Counted from the stretch's first letter, positions 30,561 to 39,923 are shown. The stretch: DNA of 64,000 nucleotides from Paramoeba atlantica (GCA_977017575.1 CDRNVI010000021.1:718440-782439), one strand, 5' to 3'. Notes: a model not told the origin generated them from the sequence alone. Numbers and translations are program-made.

Positions 30561-33500
30561 TTATTTCTTCCTCTTTATTTCTGAGGCTGGGACTATTTTT
30601 CTCGACCCTGCAAGCGCCAAGGTGTCTGCCTTCTCATTGTAAATGTTCCCGTTGTGGGATTTCACTTTGCACACGTAACACCTTTTATCCATCGATTGGA
30701 GCGTTCGAATTTCCCGATCCAATTTCTCAAGGATACCCCCATTCGGTAGATTGTTATACCCAATGATTCGCCGTCGTAGACGAGTATGATGGAAGAAATT
30801 CCATACATAGAACGAATCGGTGTGTATGACAACTGTTTGAGCCTCATTAGGTATCCTTTCCAGCGCTTCCCTCAGCGATTCAACCTCAGCTCTCTCAGCT
30901 GAGCCAGCATCCAATGCTATGGAATAGTATTTGTCTTCTGTTCCACTCATTCTCAGAACTATTCCCGCACCGGATCTTTGTTCCTTGGACCCCCGCAACT
31001 GCCGAACAGAGCCATCAATATACATATGAACCTCACCCTCACTCATGTGGAACGGATCCGAGCCTTCCTCCACAAATTGTAGCTCATAAGAGCTTTTGCT
31101 TTTGACCGCTTGAGTGTGTTTAGTTTTCCACCTTGGAGACCTTAATACCTCATACATCGGAAGTGGTTCAAGTTCCTGCCTGAGCTCATCGCATAGCTTT
31201 TGCCAGTGTATCCGATCCTGCGAGTAAACAAGCGCCTGCTCCAGAGTGACCCCTAGATCATTAAAACTTGCTTCGCTAGGAGAAATATTTCTTGTTTTTT
31301 CCGTGCTATTCCATTGAACGAGCTCGCGAAACGTAGAGGAGTGCCTGAGCATGTGGCCAACGATTTTCGCACGGGCAACACGATGCACGGTCGAAAATCG
31401 AGGCGTACCACAATACAAGGACTCTAATGGGTAGCAGTGTCCGAAATCGTCAAGCTTTGCTGAGTTACAAGCGAATCTCCTCATCATATTTACCTCAACC
31501 TCCGTTTTTCGAAGCATTTTGTTAGAAAGAGAAAGACAGGCTGCACCAAACGTTAAAATAGGGTAGATCAAGCAGTCAAACAGGCGTATTTTCGTGGCAG
31601 CACTCAGAGGAGAAGCCCAAATGCCACTGAGTTTACGAAATGCTGCCCATGTGAGCCTTAGCCTGTCCTTGATGGGGGATGATGCTGTAGCATCTTGGAG
31701 ATGACCAAGATGCCGGTAGGAATCCACAAGAGGAATCTTGCCAAGCGATCCTGCTCGAAGTTCTCGCGTCCCCCCCGGAACTTTCCCAAAGGCCATCCAC
31801 GCAGTCTTGGTTTTCCCCACGGCAATCCTCAGATTAGCTGGTTTTGCCTCATTTGCCGTAGCTTCGATCATTTGCGATATTTCATGTTTCGTGGAAGCTA
31901 AAAGTGCTATGTCGTCTGCGTAGTCGATGTCCTTTAGTCTAAATTCTTGAATTCCCCTGCTTTTCGTCCAGCTGCTCCTTAGAAGAATCCCGAGCGGCTT
32001 GTTATCGAGTGCTTTGTTGAGAATCCTATCGATTACAAGCACAAAGAGATAAGGAGCAAGCACGTCCCCTTGAAGAATTCCTGTTTCAATGGGAAAAGAA
32101 TCCGTATTTCCGTATGGTGTGCGGACTATTCCTTTTAAATTCGAGTACAAGGACATTACCATCCTAGTAAGCGCGGGTCCGACATGAAAGGCATTCAATG
32201 CAGCACGGATGGCATGAAACGATACCGAGGGAAATGCTTTTGCGAAGTCCATGAATGCCACTGCAATGCCTTTCTTGCCCCTGGTCGCACGAACTCTTGC
32301 ATCATTCAAAATGATTTGCGCCCCTGCCGTGGACCTTTCTGGCCGAAAACCAAATTGACTGTCGCGAAGGAGCGGCTCGATGGATGGTCTGATTCTTTTC
32401 AGGATCATTGCATTCATCAATTTAACCGCACTTTTCACGAGACAGATTGGCCGCCAATTCGCTATTTGTGTCAGGTCGCCTTTTTTTGGAATAGGCACCT
32501 GAAGGACAATTTTCCAGGACGCAGGCGAAACCCCTGTTCGATGAACCTCGTTTATAATATGTAATAAGGATTTTCTCAGCTCAGCATGTTCTGTGATCAT
32601 TCTGAGTGCCTGCTCCGGAATTTGGTCTATTCCATGTGCCTTGTTGCGCGCTAGTCTACTGATGCCGCCCTCGAGCTCTTCTACAGTGAAACTTTCATCG
32701 TTGATTGGTACTTTCGGGCTGACTACTTTGTCAAATTTTATATCTTTATCTCCGCGATCATCGGACCCCATACGAGCAAAGAAATCTTTAACAATGTTAA
32801 GAGTTTCCCTTGTCGACGAGGTCTCGATGCAAAGAGTCTCCCTGTACAAACCGCAAATTCTACGTAGCGTACGCCACGGATTAGAACGGTTTCGCCGCAG
32901 ACCTGCTTCAATTTCGGCGCATTCCTGCCCAATCTGCGCCTCAATTTCTTCTCCGTGCTCTTTTAGCACTTCCTTGAAGTGGTCCGGTTTTCGACTCTGA
33001 AGAAATAAGTCGCGAAACCCTGAGATGCGCGGTGTTTCTGTACCCGGTGGTGTGTTTTCTGTCCCTGTAGGAGCGTTGGTCGTTTTTGGGGTTCGGTCCT
33101 TTTTTGAGAGTCTTTGCGCTGTGTGTACCATATTTTCCGATAAGTATTCCCATGTGATCTCTTCCTCTTTCTTCGCCATTTCCCACACTGCTTGCTGGAA
33201 GGATGCCTTCTTCTCTTCATCTCCAAGTCTTGGCCAGGGTACCTTGCTTTGCCCACCTGTACCTTTAGAGCGCCACTTGATTTTCACATCCGCCATAACG
33301 ACGCAGTGTACTGTAGGCACTGGCGCCTTGAGTACTTTGTGCCTCCTAATGCTGCAGGCAAAGCGCTCACTGACCATGATGTGGTCAAGCTGTCTCCGCA
33401 CCTTGTTGTCCCCACGCCTTTTGCTACCTCCCTTTTTGCCGACCTCCCCTTTTACGTGCATGTACTCGCAGGCCTTGTCCCCATTTTCCTCTCCTTCCCT

Positions 33501-34808
33501 TCCCCTCTTCACCATACCGTTGTTATCCGTCCCCTCTGGCTCTGATCCTTTCCTTCCCATTTCCACCTTTCCTTCTTCCCCCTTCTGCCCCACCTTCTCT
33601 GTTCCTACGTTGCGACGGTCCTTTGTCTCCGCCCTCCTGCCCGGCAGCTCACATGTCCATTTCCTCTTGCTCGGGCAGAGGGTGTGTGCTGACTTACAGC
33701 CAATGGAGCACAAGAGGCCTTTCAGCTGAGAGACCGCTGGGGGATCCATGCTCGGATTCGTCACGAGCGTTATCGGTGCATTGAAATCCCCCATGACCAA
33801 TAAAGGTCTTCGTTTCCTTTCAGCCTTGACCTCACGACACGCCTTGTCCAAGTCACCCAGAAATGCCGCATGAACGGCTTCTGAGGAGTCCCGTATTGGG
33901 GCATAGACATTGAACAAAGTGCCGGTCCCCTCCTCCAGGGGATACTCAGCTCCCATCACCCTGTTGCTCACCATCCAAACCTTCCGAAACGCATGCCGGC
34001 TCACTATGGCCATGCCATTATATGAATCGCGTGCGGCGGCCGACTGCAAATACAGGTGAAACCTCTCCCCTAGGTTTTCAACCTGCCTGTAGAGGATTCC
34101 ATCCTCATGTCCTTCCTTCGAGAAATTGTACCTGGTCTCCTGAAGGCACATGACAACAACCCCCCTTACCTGCATGAAAGCAAGCACCTCGTTCAAACGG
34201 GTGCATCTTCGAAGAGAGAATTCATCTTCCCCCTCGAGTTTTAACGTCGTAACGTTAAGCGTTGCAACGGTGGTGTTCTCCTTCACAGCGGAACCTTTGA
34301 GGTTCTCCGAATCTCGTTGGGCGTGTGTGCCACGCGACGCCCAGTGTGACCGAGGGCGGTGACGGGAGCTCCTTCGTTTCGCCTTTGCCGGGTTACTCAC
34401 CTGCACCGCGCAGAGCACGACACCTGTATTCGGTAAGGGGGGAAAGGGAAGAGTCTTGTGCGGCCTCGCCACGTACCGAACACGAAATGTACCGGCCAAA
34501 GGTTCACCTCGAGTTACCGAGGATCCCCCCTGAGTATGCCAGCCTACGCTTTTCAGATAAGCCGGCCCCTCACACACGACCTCGCCCTCCCAAACAAACA
34601 AAGTGTCGCAACAGTTGTCGTGTCTCCACGCGACGCGAAGATGAGCCCCAACGCGGACAAACTTACAGAGCGCCCGCACCGCTCTCTGGAGGAGTTTAGC
34701 AGGCCCCTCTCGCTCGGGTGAACGAAAGATGACCCCCCGACCACGCTTGGTCCGTGTAAGGGTTTCAAAAACCTCTGTCCCCTTACACGTGCCGGAAGCA
34801 TCCGCCAT
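30561..34808 (-). CDS. LINE polyprotein: AP-like endonuclease, reverse transcriptase, RNase H
   Basis: 1415 residues starting MADASGTC. Residues ~180-520 carry the exonuclease-endonuclease-phosphatase fold: TLNVTTL, CLQETRYN, NGMAIVSR, NVYAPI, LLVMGDFNAP, RRQLDHIMVSERF; the expected catalytic N, E, D, N and H/D positions are present. A long Lys/Glu/Gly-rich insert sits in it. The reverse transcriptase (~770-1020) shows WRPICLVK, QFGFRPERST, AFMDFAKAFPSV, GILQGDVLAP and the active-site YADD at ~960. RNase H (~1255-1400) shows YIDGSV, AEVESL, VIHTDSFYVW and NEKADTLA. All key acidic residues are present and the frame is open, so it looks able to encode active enzyme. The ATG at 34808 follows the last monomer by 17 bp. 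Confidence 0.9.
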   Translation of the reverse strand: MADASGTCKGTEVFETLTRTKRGRGVIFRSPEREGPAKLLQRAVRALCKFVRVGAHLRVAWRHDNCCDTLFVWEGEVVCEGPAYLKSVGWHTQGGSSVTRGEPLAGTFRVRYVARPHKTLPFPPLPNTGVVLCAVQVSNPAKAKRRSSRHRPRSHWASRGTHAQRDSENLKGSAVKENTTVATLNVTTLKLEGEDEFSLRRCTRLNEVLAFMQVRGVVVMCLQETRYNFSKEGHEDGILYRQVENLGERFHLYLQSAAARDSYNGMAIVSRHAFRKVWMVSNRVMGAEYPLEEGTGTLFNVYAPIRDSSEAVHAAFLGDLDKACREVKAERKRRPLLVMGDFNAPITLVTNPSMDPPAVSQLKGLLCSIGCKSAHTLCPSKRKWTCELPGRRAETKDRRNVGTEKVGQKGEEGKVEMGRKGSEPEGTDNNGMVKRGREGEENGDKACEYMHVKGEVGKKGGSKRRGDNKVRRQLDHIMVSERFACSIRRHKVLKAPVPTVHCVVMADVKIKWRSKGTGGQSKVPWPRLGDEEKKASFQQAVWEMAKKEEEITWEYLSENMVHTAQRLSKKDRTPKTTNAPTGTENTPPGTETPRISGFRDLFLQSRKPDHFKEVLKEHGEEIEAQIGQECAEIEAGLRRNRSNPWRTLRRICGLYRETLCIETSSTRETLNIVKDFFARMGSDDRGDKDIKFDKVVSPKVPINDESFTVEELEGGISRLARNKAHGIDQIPEQALRMITEHAELRKSLLHIINEVHRTGVSPASWKIVLQVPIPKKGDLTQIANWRPICLVKSAVKLMNAMILKRIRPSIEPLLRDSQFGFRPERSTAGAQIILNDARVRATRGKKGIAVAFMDFAKAFPSVSFHAIRAALNAFHVGPALTRMVMSLYSNLKGIVRTPYGNTDSFPIETGILQGDVLAPYLFVLVIDRILNKALDNKPLGILLRSSWTKSRGIQEFRLKDIDYADDIALLASTKHEISQMIEATANEAKPANLRIAVGKTKTAWMAFGKVPGGTRELRAGSLGKIPLVDSYRHLGHLQDATASSPIKDRLRLTWAAFRKLSGIWASPLSAATKIRLFDCLIYPILTFGAACLSLSNKMLRKTEVEVNMMRRFACNSAKLDDFGHCYPLESLYCGTPRFSTVHRVARAKIVGHMLRHSSTFRELVQWNSTEKTRNISPSEASFNDLGVTLEQALVYSQDRIHWQKLCDELRQELEPLPMYEVLRSPRWKTKHTQAVKSKSSYELQFVEEGSDPFHMSEGEVHMYIDGSVRQLRGSKEQRSGAGIVLRMSGTEDKYYSIALDAGSAERAEVESLREALERIPNEAQTVVIHTDSFYVWNFFHHTRLRRRIIGYNNLPNGGILEKLDREIRTLQSMDKRCYVCKVKSHNGNIYNEKADTLALAGSRKIVPASEIKRKK

Positions 34809-34825
34809 GTTTTTATAATTAGATT

Positions 34826-35077
34826 ACAAAAAACGATGGTCTTACAAAAAACGATGGTCTTACAAAAAACGATGGTCTTACAAAAAACGATGGTCTTACA
34901 AAAAACGATGGTCTTACAAAAAACGATGGTCTTACAAAAAACGATGGTCTTACAAAAAACGATGGTCTTACAAAAAACGATGGTCTTACAAAAAACGATG
35001 GTCTTACAAAAAACGATGGTCTTACAAAAAACGATGGTCTTACAAAAAACGATGGTCTTACAAAAAACGATGGTCTT
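34826..35077 (-). repeat. Fourteen exact 18-bp monomers upstream of the LINE ORF
   Basis: The unit on the - strand is AAGACCATCGTTTTTTGT, fourteen copies without a visible change. Each contains T6, a potential Pol III terminator. The array fills the gap between the 5S rRNA 3' end and the LINE start region exactly. Confidence 0.95.
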
Positions 35078-35079
35078 AA

Positions 35080-35199
35080 AAGAGTACAACACTCAGGGTT
35101 CCCGAGCGATCGCTCACCTCAGTACTAACTGAGCCTGACGGTGCTTAACTTCACAAAGCGAACGGGATGTGGTGTTTTCACCGTAGTATGGTCGTACCC
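35080..35199 (-). rRNA. 5S rRNA sequence fused to the LINE
   Basis: A 120-nt sequence with the eukaryotic 5S layout: 5' GGGTACGACCATACTACG, then AAGTTAAGCACCGT (A-box region), GTTAGTACTGAGGTGAGCGA, CGCTCGGGAACCC and 3' GTTGTACTCTT. The ends pair over nine positions to form helix I (GGGUACGAC with GUUGUACUC, allowing G-U). It is followed by TT, giving a CTTTT like a primary Pol III transcript end. It lies inside the LINE target duplication, so it arrived with the LINE and is not a chromosomal 5S locus. Whether it is transcribed is unknown. Confidence 0.92.
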
Positions 35200-35237
35200 T
35201 CGTAGTATGGTCGTACCCTCGTAGTATGGTCGTACCC
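35200..35237 (-). repeat. Two extra copies of the 5S rRNA first 18 nt
   Basis: GGGTACGACCATACTACG plus A occurs at 35219-35237 and 35200-35218, directly ahead of the same sequence at the start of the full 5S. The outermost copy touches the target duplication. Confidence 0.92.
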
Positions 35238-35247
35238 GCTCTGTTGC

Positions 35248-36330
35248 GCTCAGCATGTGTGATCCGAAGTCGAAAAGCCCGAGCTTCAGCATGCCGCGGA
35301 TGGCGGTAAAAATGCTTTTGAAGCCCCTTAAACGTGAACATTTGTTCGGTAGCGCACAAAGTGCACTTGAACTTGTTCTGTTCGCAGGGGAGGGTAAATT
35401 CGATCCAGTCAACTTTTGTTTAAACATAACGTGTATGCTCACTTGATACCAAACGGTATTCATCTGCTGGGATAATACCCGTTGTTCCTTGAATCTGTGC
35501 GAAATACGTACATACTTCGCACAGAGAAACATTCATATCAGTTGGGAGCACCTGTGAAGGGTGCCCCCTACTGAGTATGTGTCCCATCATAGATTTGACA
35601 CTTAGTTTGCGTATGGCGTGCATACATACGATCCATTAGAGAAACTTACGTGAAGCTCCCATTTCGGATGTAGATACGCCATTTCCCGATGTTTCAGAGA
35701 ATTCGCGTGATTAGTATCCACCATGACTGGAGGGAAATCTTGCAAGATAGCAAAGTAATTGCAAGGAATACATAAATGCATTCCTTCGCAATGTTGTGCT
35801 ACATGCTTCGTTATAGCCTCTTTTTAAGAGGTGTTTCAGAACACCCAGGCAGTTTGCACTGGTATATGTTTTCCGTTTCAAGGACGTTTTCTGTCCAAAA
35901 TGCGTACCACCGCTTGTGCTCAGAGCACTTCGCAGGATTGTGCTTCTTGTGGGGCATACCCCCCGCATCAAAGAACGAACAAGCTTCACAGCTTTGTTCA
36001 CTTGTTTTCATATGCTTTTTTTTCGACGTGCTTTCTTGCAGCGCCGAGGCTCATCACTTCACCGGAACAAGCGTCCGCAACACACTTGTAACCGGATTCT
36101 GTGCCTGCGCTTGCGTGAGCTATGGGAAGCTCGTGCCATAGTTCGAACAGTTGCTGTTCGTGTTCGTGGCTGATACTCGAAATATGCTCTCGAGTTTTCA
36201 AGATAGGACGCTGTCCATGCATACTCGAAAACACTTTGTCGGAGCTGCGTGCGGAGTCATAGTTCTTGTTACCTACCCAGTTTCCAAAAATTTTACAATA
36301 GCCACCGCTCTCCCAGCATGACTTCATTCC
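35248..36330 (-). pseudogene. Helitron 5' coding remains with zinc-finger-like motifs
   Basis: Coding-like pieces in several frames carry Cys/His groups: YKCVADACSG…H (36080-36140), CEACSFF…CSEH and YQCKLPGC (35840-35990), SLCEVCTYF (~35525), and KFKCTLCATEQMFTFKGLQKH (~35320-35380). An in-frame TAA lies near 35422, and at least two frame changes occur. Its position on the other side of the LINE insertion, in the same orientation, makes it the N-terminal part of the Helitron gene. A separate zinc-finger gene is less likely. Confidence 0.55.
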
Positions 36331-36889
36331 GTTTTTCTACTTCTTTTCTATTTCTTGTCAATGTGGCAAAATCAACGCGAAAATGAGAATAGTCGCGAAA
36401 ATGAGAATGAGAATGAAAAAATTCTGTCAATGTTCAATTACGGATTCTGAGAACAGTGACTACCACTGTATATGTAAAAAACCTTTCGAATGTTTCGAAT
36501 TTTATTTCTTTTGTATACAGCCATTGATTAATTATCACTGTTGCGCTGGTAATGTGTGCTAGTAGTGTAGGCATGAGTGTCACCTAATAGTACCCATAGA
36601 TAGTTCACCTCAGTTCGTTCTTCCCAAGAATTAAGAATGAATTTAAAAAAAATTAGCATTCGAATGGTTTTTTTGCTACCTAACATAAGTAAATTATTGC
36701 ATCAAAAAATAGACAAAAAAGAAGATAAGATGGGCACGACAGATGGGCTCTCTAGATGGGCACGACATACTGAGGCCGGAGTGTTCGCCCACTCCTTCTT
36801 AACCCTCTCCCACAACTCTCGGACCCCACTTGGCGGATCACCCAAGAAGGGATAATTAACTGCGCTTTTTATGAAACATGCAAACTCGA
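36331..36889. other. Spacer without recognised gene
   Basis: AT-rich. A short GAAAATGAGAAT-type direct repeat lies at 36380-36420, and a duplicated GATGGGCACGACA at 36729 and 36757. The Helitron 5' end may lie in here, but no TC-start with a matching context could be fixed. Confidence 0.4.
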
Positions 36890-37267
36890 GCGCAGGGAAG
36901 TGGTAGAGTAGGCCGCGGCGATAATTTTCCACCCCCCCCCATGTTGTTACCCCCCCTGGTACGCGCAGGAGGGGTCCGACAAGGTCAAAATTTCCGAAAT
37001 TTTTGGGGTGACCAAAAAAAAAAAAATTGACCTAAAAAAAAGTAATAATATTATTTTTCCAAAATCGACTCCTAAAACGTGTTTCAGGAGTTTGGAACCT
37101 CATCTACCATTCTAAGATGCTTTTTTCGTCAGGTTCTCCTCCTACCCCTACTGGTAGGGCATCAAAAACGGTCCAAATTCGGGTTAAAATTTCGCATTTT
37201 TTTGCCGAAAAATCGAGCTTTTTCACCTAGAAAAGTAGATTATTCATGATCTTTTCGAGATTTTTCG
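36890..37267 (-). repeat. Foldback-headed element body, inverted copy
   Basis: The complement of the 14313-14732 body: CGCAGGGAAGTGGTAGAGTA, GCGCAGGAGGGGTCCGACAA and AAACGTGTTTCAGGA. Confidence 0.7.
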
Positions 37268-37376
37268 TTTTTAGGCTCTTCGTTAAACGCGGTGGTAGTT
37301 TTCAACGCGAAGCGCGCAGCACGAGTGATTTCTAAGTTGAAAACAACCACCGCGTTTAATGAAGAGCCTAAAAAAG
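37268..37376 (-). mobile_element. F111 foldback MITE, copy 9 (inverted)
   Basis: Full hairpin in inverse orientation, heading the body to its left. It has a few arm changes (ACGAGTGATTTC centre, TTTAATGAAGAG). Confidence 0.85.
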
Positions 37377-37404
37377 AAAAATGCTACTTATCCTAGTACG
37401 TTAC

Positions 37405-37466
37405 TTTTTTTGTTCACTTTTTTTTCAATAGTCGAGTGTAGAGCGGTAGTTTTACAACCACCGCAA
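37405..37466 (+). repeat. Partial tail module
   Basis: TTTTTTTGTTCACTTTTTTT to CAACCACCGCAA, ending in the usual small hairpin. Confidence 0.65.
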
Positions 37467-37479
37467 TGGGGGTCTAGGG

Positions 37480-37936
37480 GGGGTCCAAGGGGGGGGGCAT
37501 ACGTTGCGAATTTTTTGCTTTTCAAAATCGAGCGCAGGGAAGTGGTAGAGTAGTCCGCGGCGATAATTTTCCACCCCCCCCCTGGTACGCGCAGGAGGGG
37601 CCCGACATGGTCAAAATTTCCGAAATTTTTGGAGCGAAAAAAAAAAAATTTTGACCCAAAACAAAATAAAATATATTTTTTTCAAAATCGACTTCTAAAA
37701 CGTATTTTCGGACTTTGGGATCTGAGCTACCATTCTACGCCGTTTTTATTGACAGATTCGCCTCCTGCCCCCACTGGTAAGGCACCCAAAATGGCCCAAA
37801 TTTGGGCTAAAATTTCGCAATTTTCGCCTAAAAATCGAGCTTTTTCACCCAAAAAAGTAGATTATTTATGATCCTTTGGCGATTTTGACTTCTAAGTTGA
37901 AAACAACCACCGCGTTTAACGAAGAGCCTAAAAAAG
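37480..37936 (-). repeat. Second inverted foldback-headed element with half F111
   Basis: The same body as 36890-37267, but diverged, ending at 37887-37936 in only one arm of F111. Confidence 0.7.
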
Positions 37937-38221
37937 AAAATACAAAGAGCGCTAAGAGAAAATAAAAAATTAAAGAGCGCTAGGATTTCATTCCTGCTCC
38001 CGGCGAGGCCCCGGAGTTACGAGAGGCCTCCATACCCCACAACTGCCACCTCCCTCCCCTATTTAGCGGGGGTTTTGGGGAATATGAGAGGCCGAACGCA
38101 CGGAGGGGCCGGCCGGGCCACTGAGTCTGACGTTAGTCACATTATGCGTTATCAGGTTACAATATGCTTTATCGGGTTACATTATGCATTATCAGTGGGA
38201 CAATGTCGGTGTGTAGCTGCT
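37937..38221. other. Spacer with short tandem repeat
   Basis: Contains about three ~21-bp units of the type GTTACATTATGCNTTATCNG at 38136-38195. No gene seen. Confidence 0.5.
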
Positions 38222-38590
38222 TCGGCTTCGCAAATTGCTTCCCACTAACGACGTAGTTAGGGTGGTGTCTTGTGATTGGGTGGGTGTCGAAAGATTGGAT
38301 CGATCCCCACATCGGGCATTTTGGCACTTGGGTGCCAGGGATATATTTTCTGAAAATGTACCTCCCGGGCTTCGAACCTGCGATCACCAGATCATGAAGG
38401 TAAGGTGTTACCCACTGGGTTCGAATACCTGGGTTCGAGTCCCAGGGCCCACGTTTTTAAGCACCGTGATTTGTGCCCAAATCGAGGATAGGTGGGGTGG
38501 TAGACCCCCATTTCTCACCCTGCTGGATCCACCCTACCCCGGACAGCATAAAGAAGGGGGGTGGAAGAGGTTGTAAACAACCACCGCAAT
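38222..38590 (+). repeat. SINE-like repeat with tRNA-like boxes, copy 1
   Basis: Begins GGCTTCGCAAATTGCTTCCC and ends GAGGTTGTAAACAACCACCG, like the next copy. A B-box-like GGTTCGAGTCCC lies on the + strand, and a tRNA-like CCAGTGGGTAACACC … GGTTCGAAGCCC on the - strand. No clean cloverleaf could be folded, so it is called a repeat and not a tRNA gene. Confidence 0.55.
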
Positions 38591-38630
38591 AGCTGCGTCG
38601 TTAAAAAGCGGTGGTGGTTGTCAAACGGGG

Positions 38631-39037
38631 CTTCGCAAATTGCTTCCCACTAACGACGCCACGTATGGCTCAGGCCCGCTCACGCGGGTTCGAATTACGA
38701 GTAGCGGGTTCGAACCCCCTGCCAACGCGCATGCTAATGCGTGGCCTAGGCAAATGGATCAATCCGTCCAGATATCGTGGACCCAAGCTTCTTAGATAAT
38801 CCCTGTGTAGCCGGACAAAAAGTACATCAGTGGGAATCGAACCAAGCCCTCTCATATGTAAAGTCACTGGACCCGACGACTTGGCTAATCAGACCCGTGG
38901 CGAAAATGAAAATCAACAGCACCCCTTTCATCGACCATACCCCTCCCTTTTTTGGGATTTTATCACCCGTCTCGTTTCACCCCCACCCGGCCAACCATAA
39001 AGACGAAGAGGCAGAGGTTGTAAACAATCCCCGCAAT
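38631..39037 (+). repeat. SINE-like repeat, copy 2
   Basis: Same start (GGGGCTTCGCAAATTGCTTC) and end (GAGGTTGTAAACAATCCCCG) as copy 1, with a diverged middle carrying GGGTTCGAACCCCC. Confidence 0.55.
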
Positions 39038-39039
39038 AT

Positions 39040-39290
39040 GCATTATAAAGGTTGCGGTGGTTGTAAAAATACCGCTCTACACTCGATTGTTGAAAAAAAG
39101 GTGAACAAAAACAGTAAAAATATAAAGGGGAACACAGTAATATAATAGAAGAAAAAAATTGAAGCGGTTGTATAACTACCGCTCTGCCCTCGATTATTGT
39201 GGTGGTTGTATAACTACCGCTCTATCCTCGATTATTGAAAAGCAAGTGAACAAAAACAGTGAAAATATAAAGAGGAAAACAGTAATATAA
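39040..39290 (-). repeat. Two to three inverted tail modules
   Basis: The complement of the tail module occurs twice (39050-39146 and 39196-39290), with an extra terminal hairpin at 39160-39198. Confidence 0.7.
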
Positions 39291-39923
39291 TCCAGGCTAA
39301 AGTGGAGAGAAGAGAAGAGAAGAACACGGAGGGCTCTGCAGCGCCAACCGTTAGGGTAGAGTCTCAGGCCACCGACCTTCACCGTGTTGCTACCCCCTTC
39401 CCAGGCGGCACTCGACGCCTTGCGGCCCGAGCACGGCTACCCTACCGTAGCTACCAGGACGGGCGTCCAACCCCGTTGCATCGTTTAGGCTGTGTCTCAA
39501 GCCTCCTTTGCGTAAGCAGCTCGCAATTTAGCGGCTGCGCTGGAGCCTGGTTCAGCTCGGCGGTTCCGGGTCGGTCCTCCAGGGGAGCGGGGTTGGGTGT
39601 GGGCCTTGAAGGCACTCCTGATCGCTTTCCCTTTGTAGTGAGGCCGCCAGGTTGCGAGTATTGTCGATAGCGGGAATCGAACCAACAACCTGCAGGTTGT
39701 AAGGCCCACCGTCTACCAACTACACCCGTACCGCCATAGCTAAAGTGGACGAGGGAGATACTAAAGGCACCTTTGGAAAACCACCTCGAAACTGGAACGG
39801 TATCACCCGTTAAAGACCCTTTTTCCACATCAGAATGCTCTACAAACCGGAAGATCCCGTTCCAGTTTCGAAGTGGTTTTCCAAAGGTGCCTTTAGTATC
39901 TCCCTCGTCCACTTTAGTCTGGA
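39291..39923. mobile_element. Palindromic MITE family D, split by SINE-b
   Basis: The arms GCTAAAGTGGACGAGGGAGA, TACTAAAGGCACCTTTGGAA and GAACGGTAT, with complements on the right, form a ~185-bp foldback ending CCACTTTAGTCTGG. It shares the CCAG end and the CGAGGGAGATAC subterminal motif with family B. SINE-b sits in its left arm. Confidence 0.78.
39307..39738 (-). mobile_element. SINE-b copy 2, inserted in the MITE
   Basis: A 432-bp copy of the SINE-b family. The B-box region reads GTTGGTTCGATTCCCGC, and the tail is (CTTCT)n, unlike the (CTGT)n tail of copy 1. It is flanked by a perfect 11-bp duplication GCTAAAGTGGA (39296-39306 and 39739-39749). Confidence 0.88.

Larger units (their letters stand above)
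30162..35237 (-). mobile_element. Apparently full-length LINE with 5S rRNA at its 5' end
   Basis: A 5076-bp insertion bounded by a 10-bp duplication, GCTCTGTTGC on the + strand (30152-30161 and 35238-35247). In its own 5'-3' direction it runs: three heads of 5S rRNA (the third continuing into a full 5S), fourteen 18-bp monomers, a 1415-residue ORF, a small downstream ORF, and a tail of about four ATAGG repeats. The ORF has endonuclease, reverse transcriptase and RNase H domains, as in LINEs of the I-type group. No stop interrupts it, so it may be young. Confidence 0.88.
23131..36330 (-). mobile_element. Degraded Helitron (Rep/helicase rolling-circle transposon) with nested insertions
   Basis: Fragments in order along the - strand: zinc-finger-like N-terminal pieces (36330-35248), a LINE insertion, more N-terminal protein (30150-27675), and the Rep nuclease with HUH motif HFH (near 27385). 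The two-tyrosine segment YLIKYMSKD follows (near 26340), and finally a Pif1-type helicase (24629-23131). Discounting insertions it would be about 7.3 kb, normal for an autonomous Helitron. The gene is broken by several frameshifts and stops besides the three insertions. The true ends are not identified, so the start and end given here are those of the recognisable coding remains. Confidence 0.85.

Noticed and set aside
34553-35132. Open frames of KTIVFC and MVLQKT repeats, and a regular-repeat look like CRISPR
   Set aside because: This is a direct 18-bp tandem repeat without spacers inside a eukaryotic LINE; neither a gene nor a CRISPR array.
35080-35199. Chromosomal 5S rRNA locus hit by a LINE
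   Set aside because: The 10-bp target duplication lies outside the 5S sequence, so the 5S is part of the inserted DNA, not of the target.
35125-35532. Independent C2H2 zinc-finger host gene
   Set aside because: The motif-bearing pieces are in several frames with a stop, and lie exactly where the N-terminal part of the interrupted Helitron gene is expected.
38340-38460. Possible tRNA gene (either strand)
   Set aside because: B-box-like GGTTCGA motifs on both strands, but no cloverleaf; it belongs to a duplicated SINE-like repeat.
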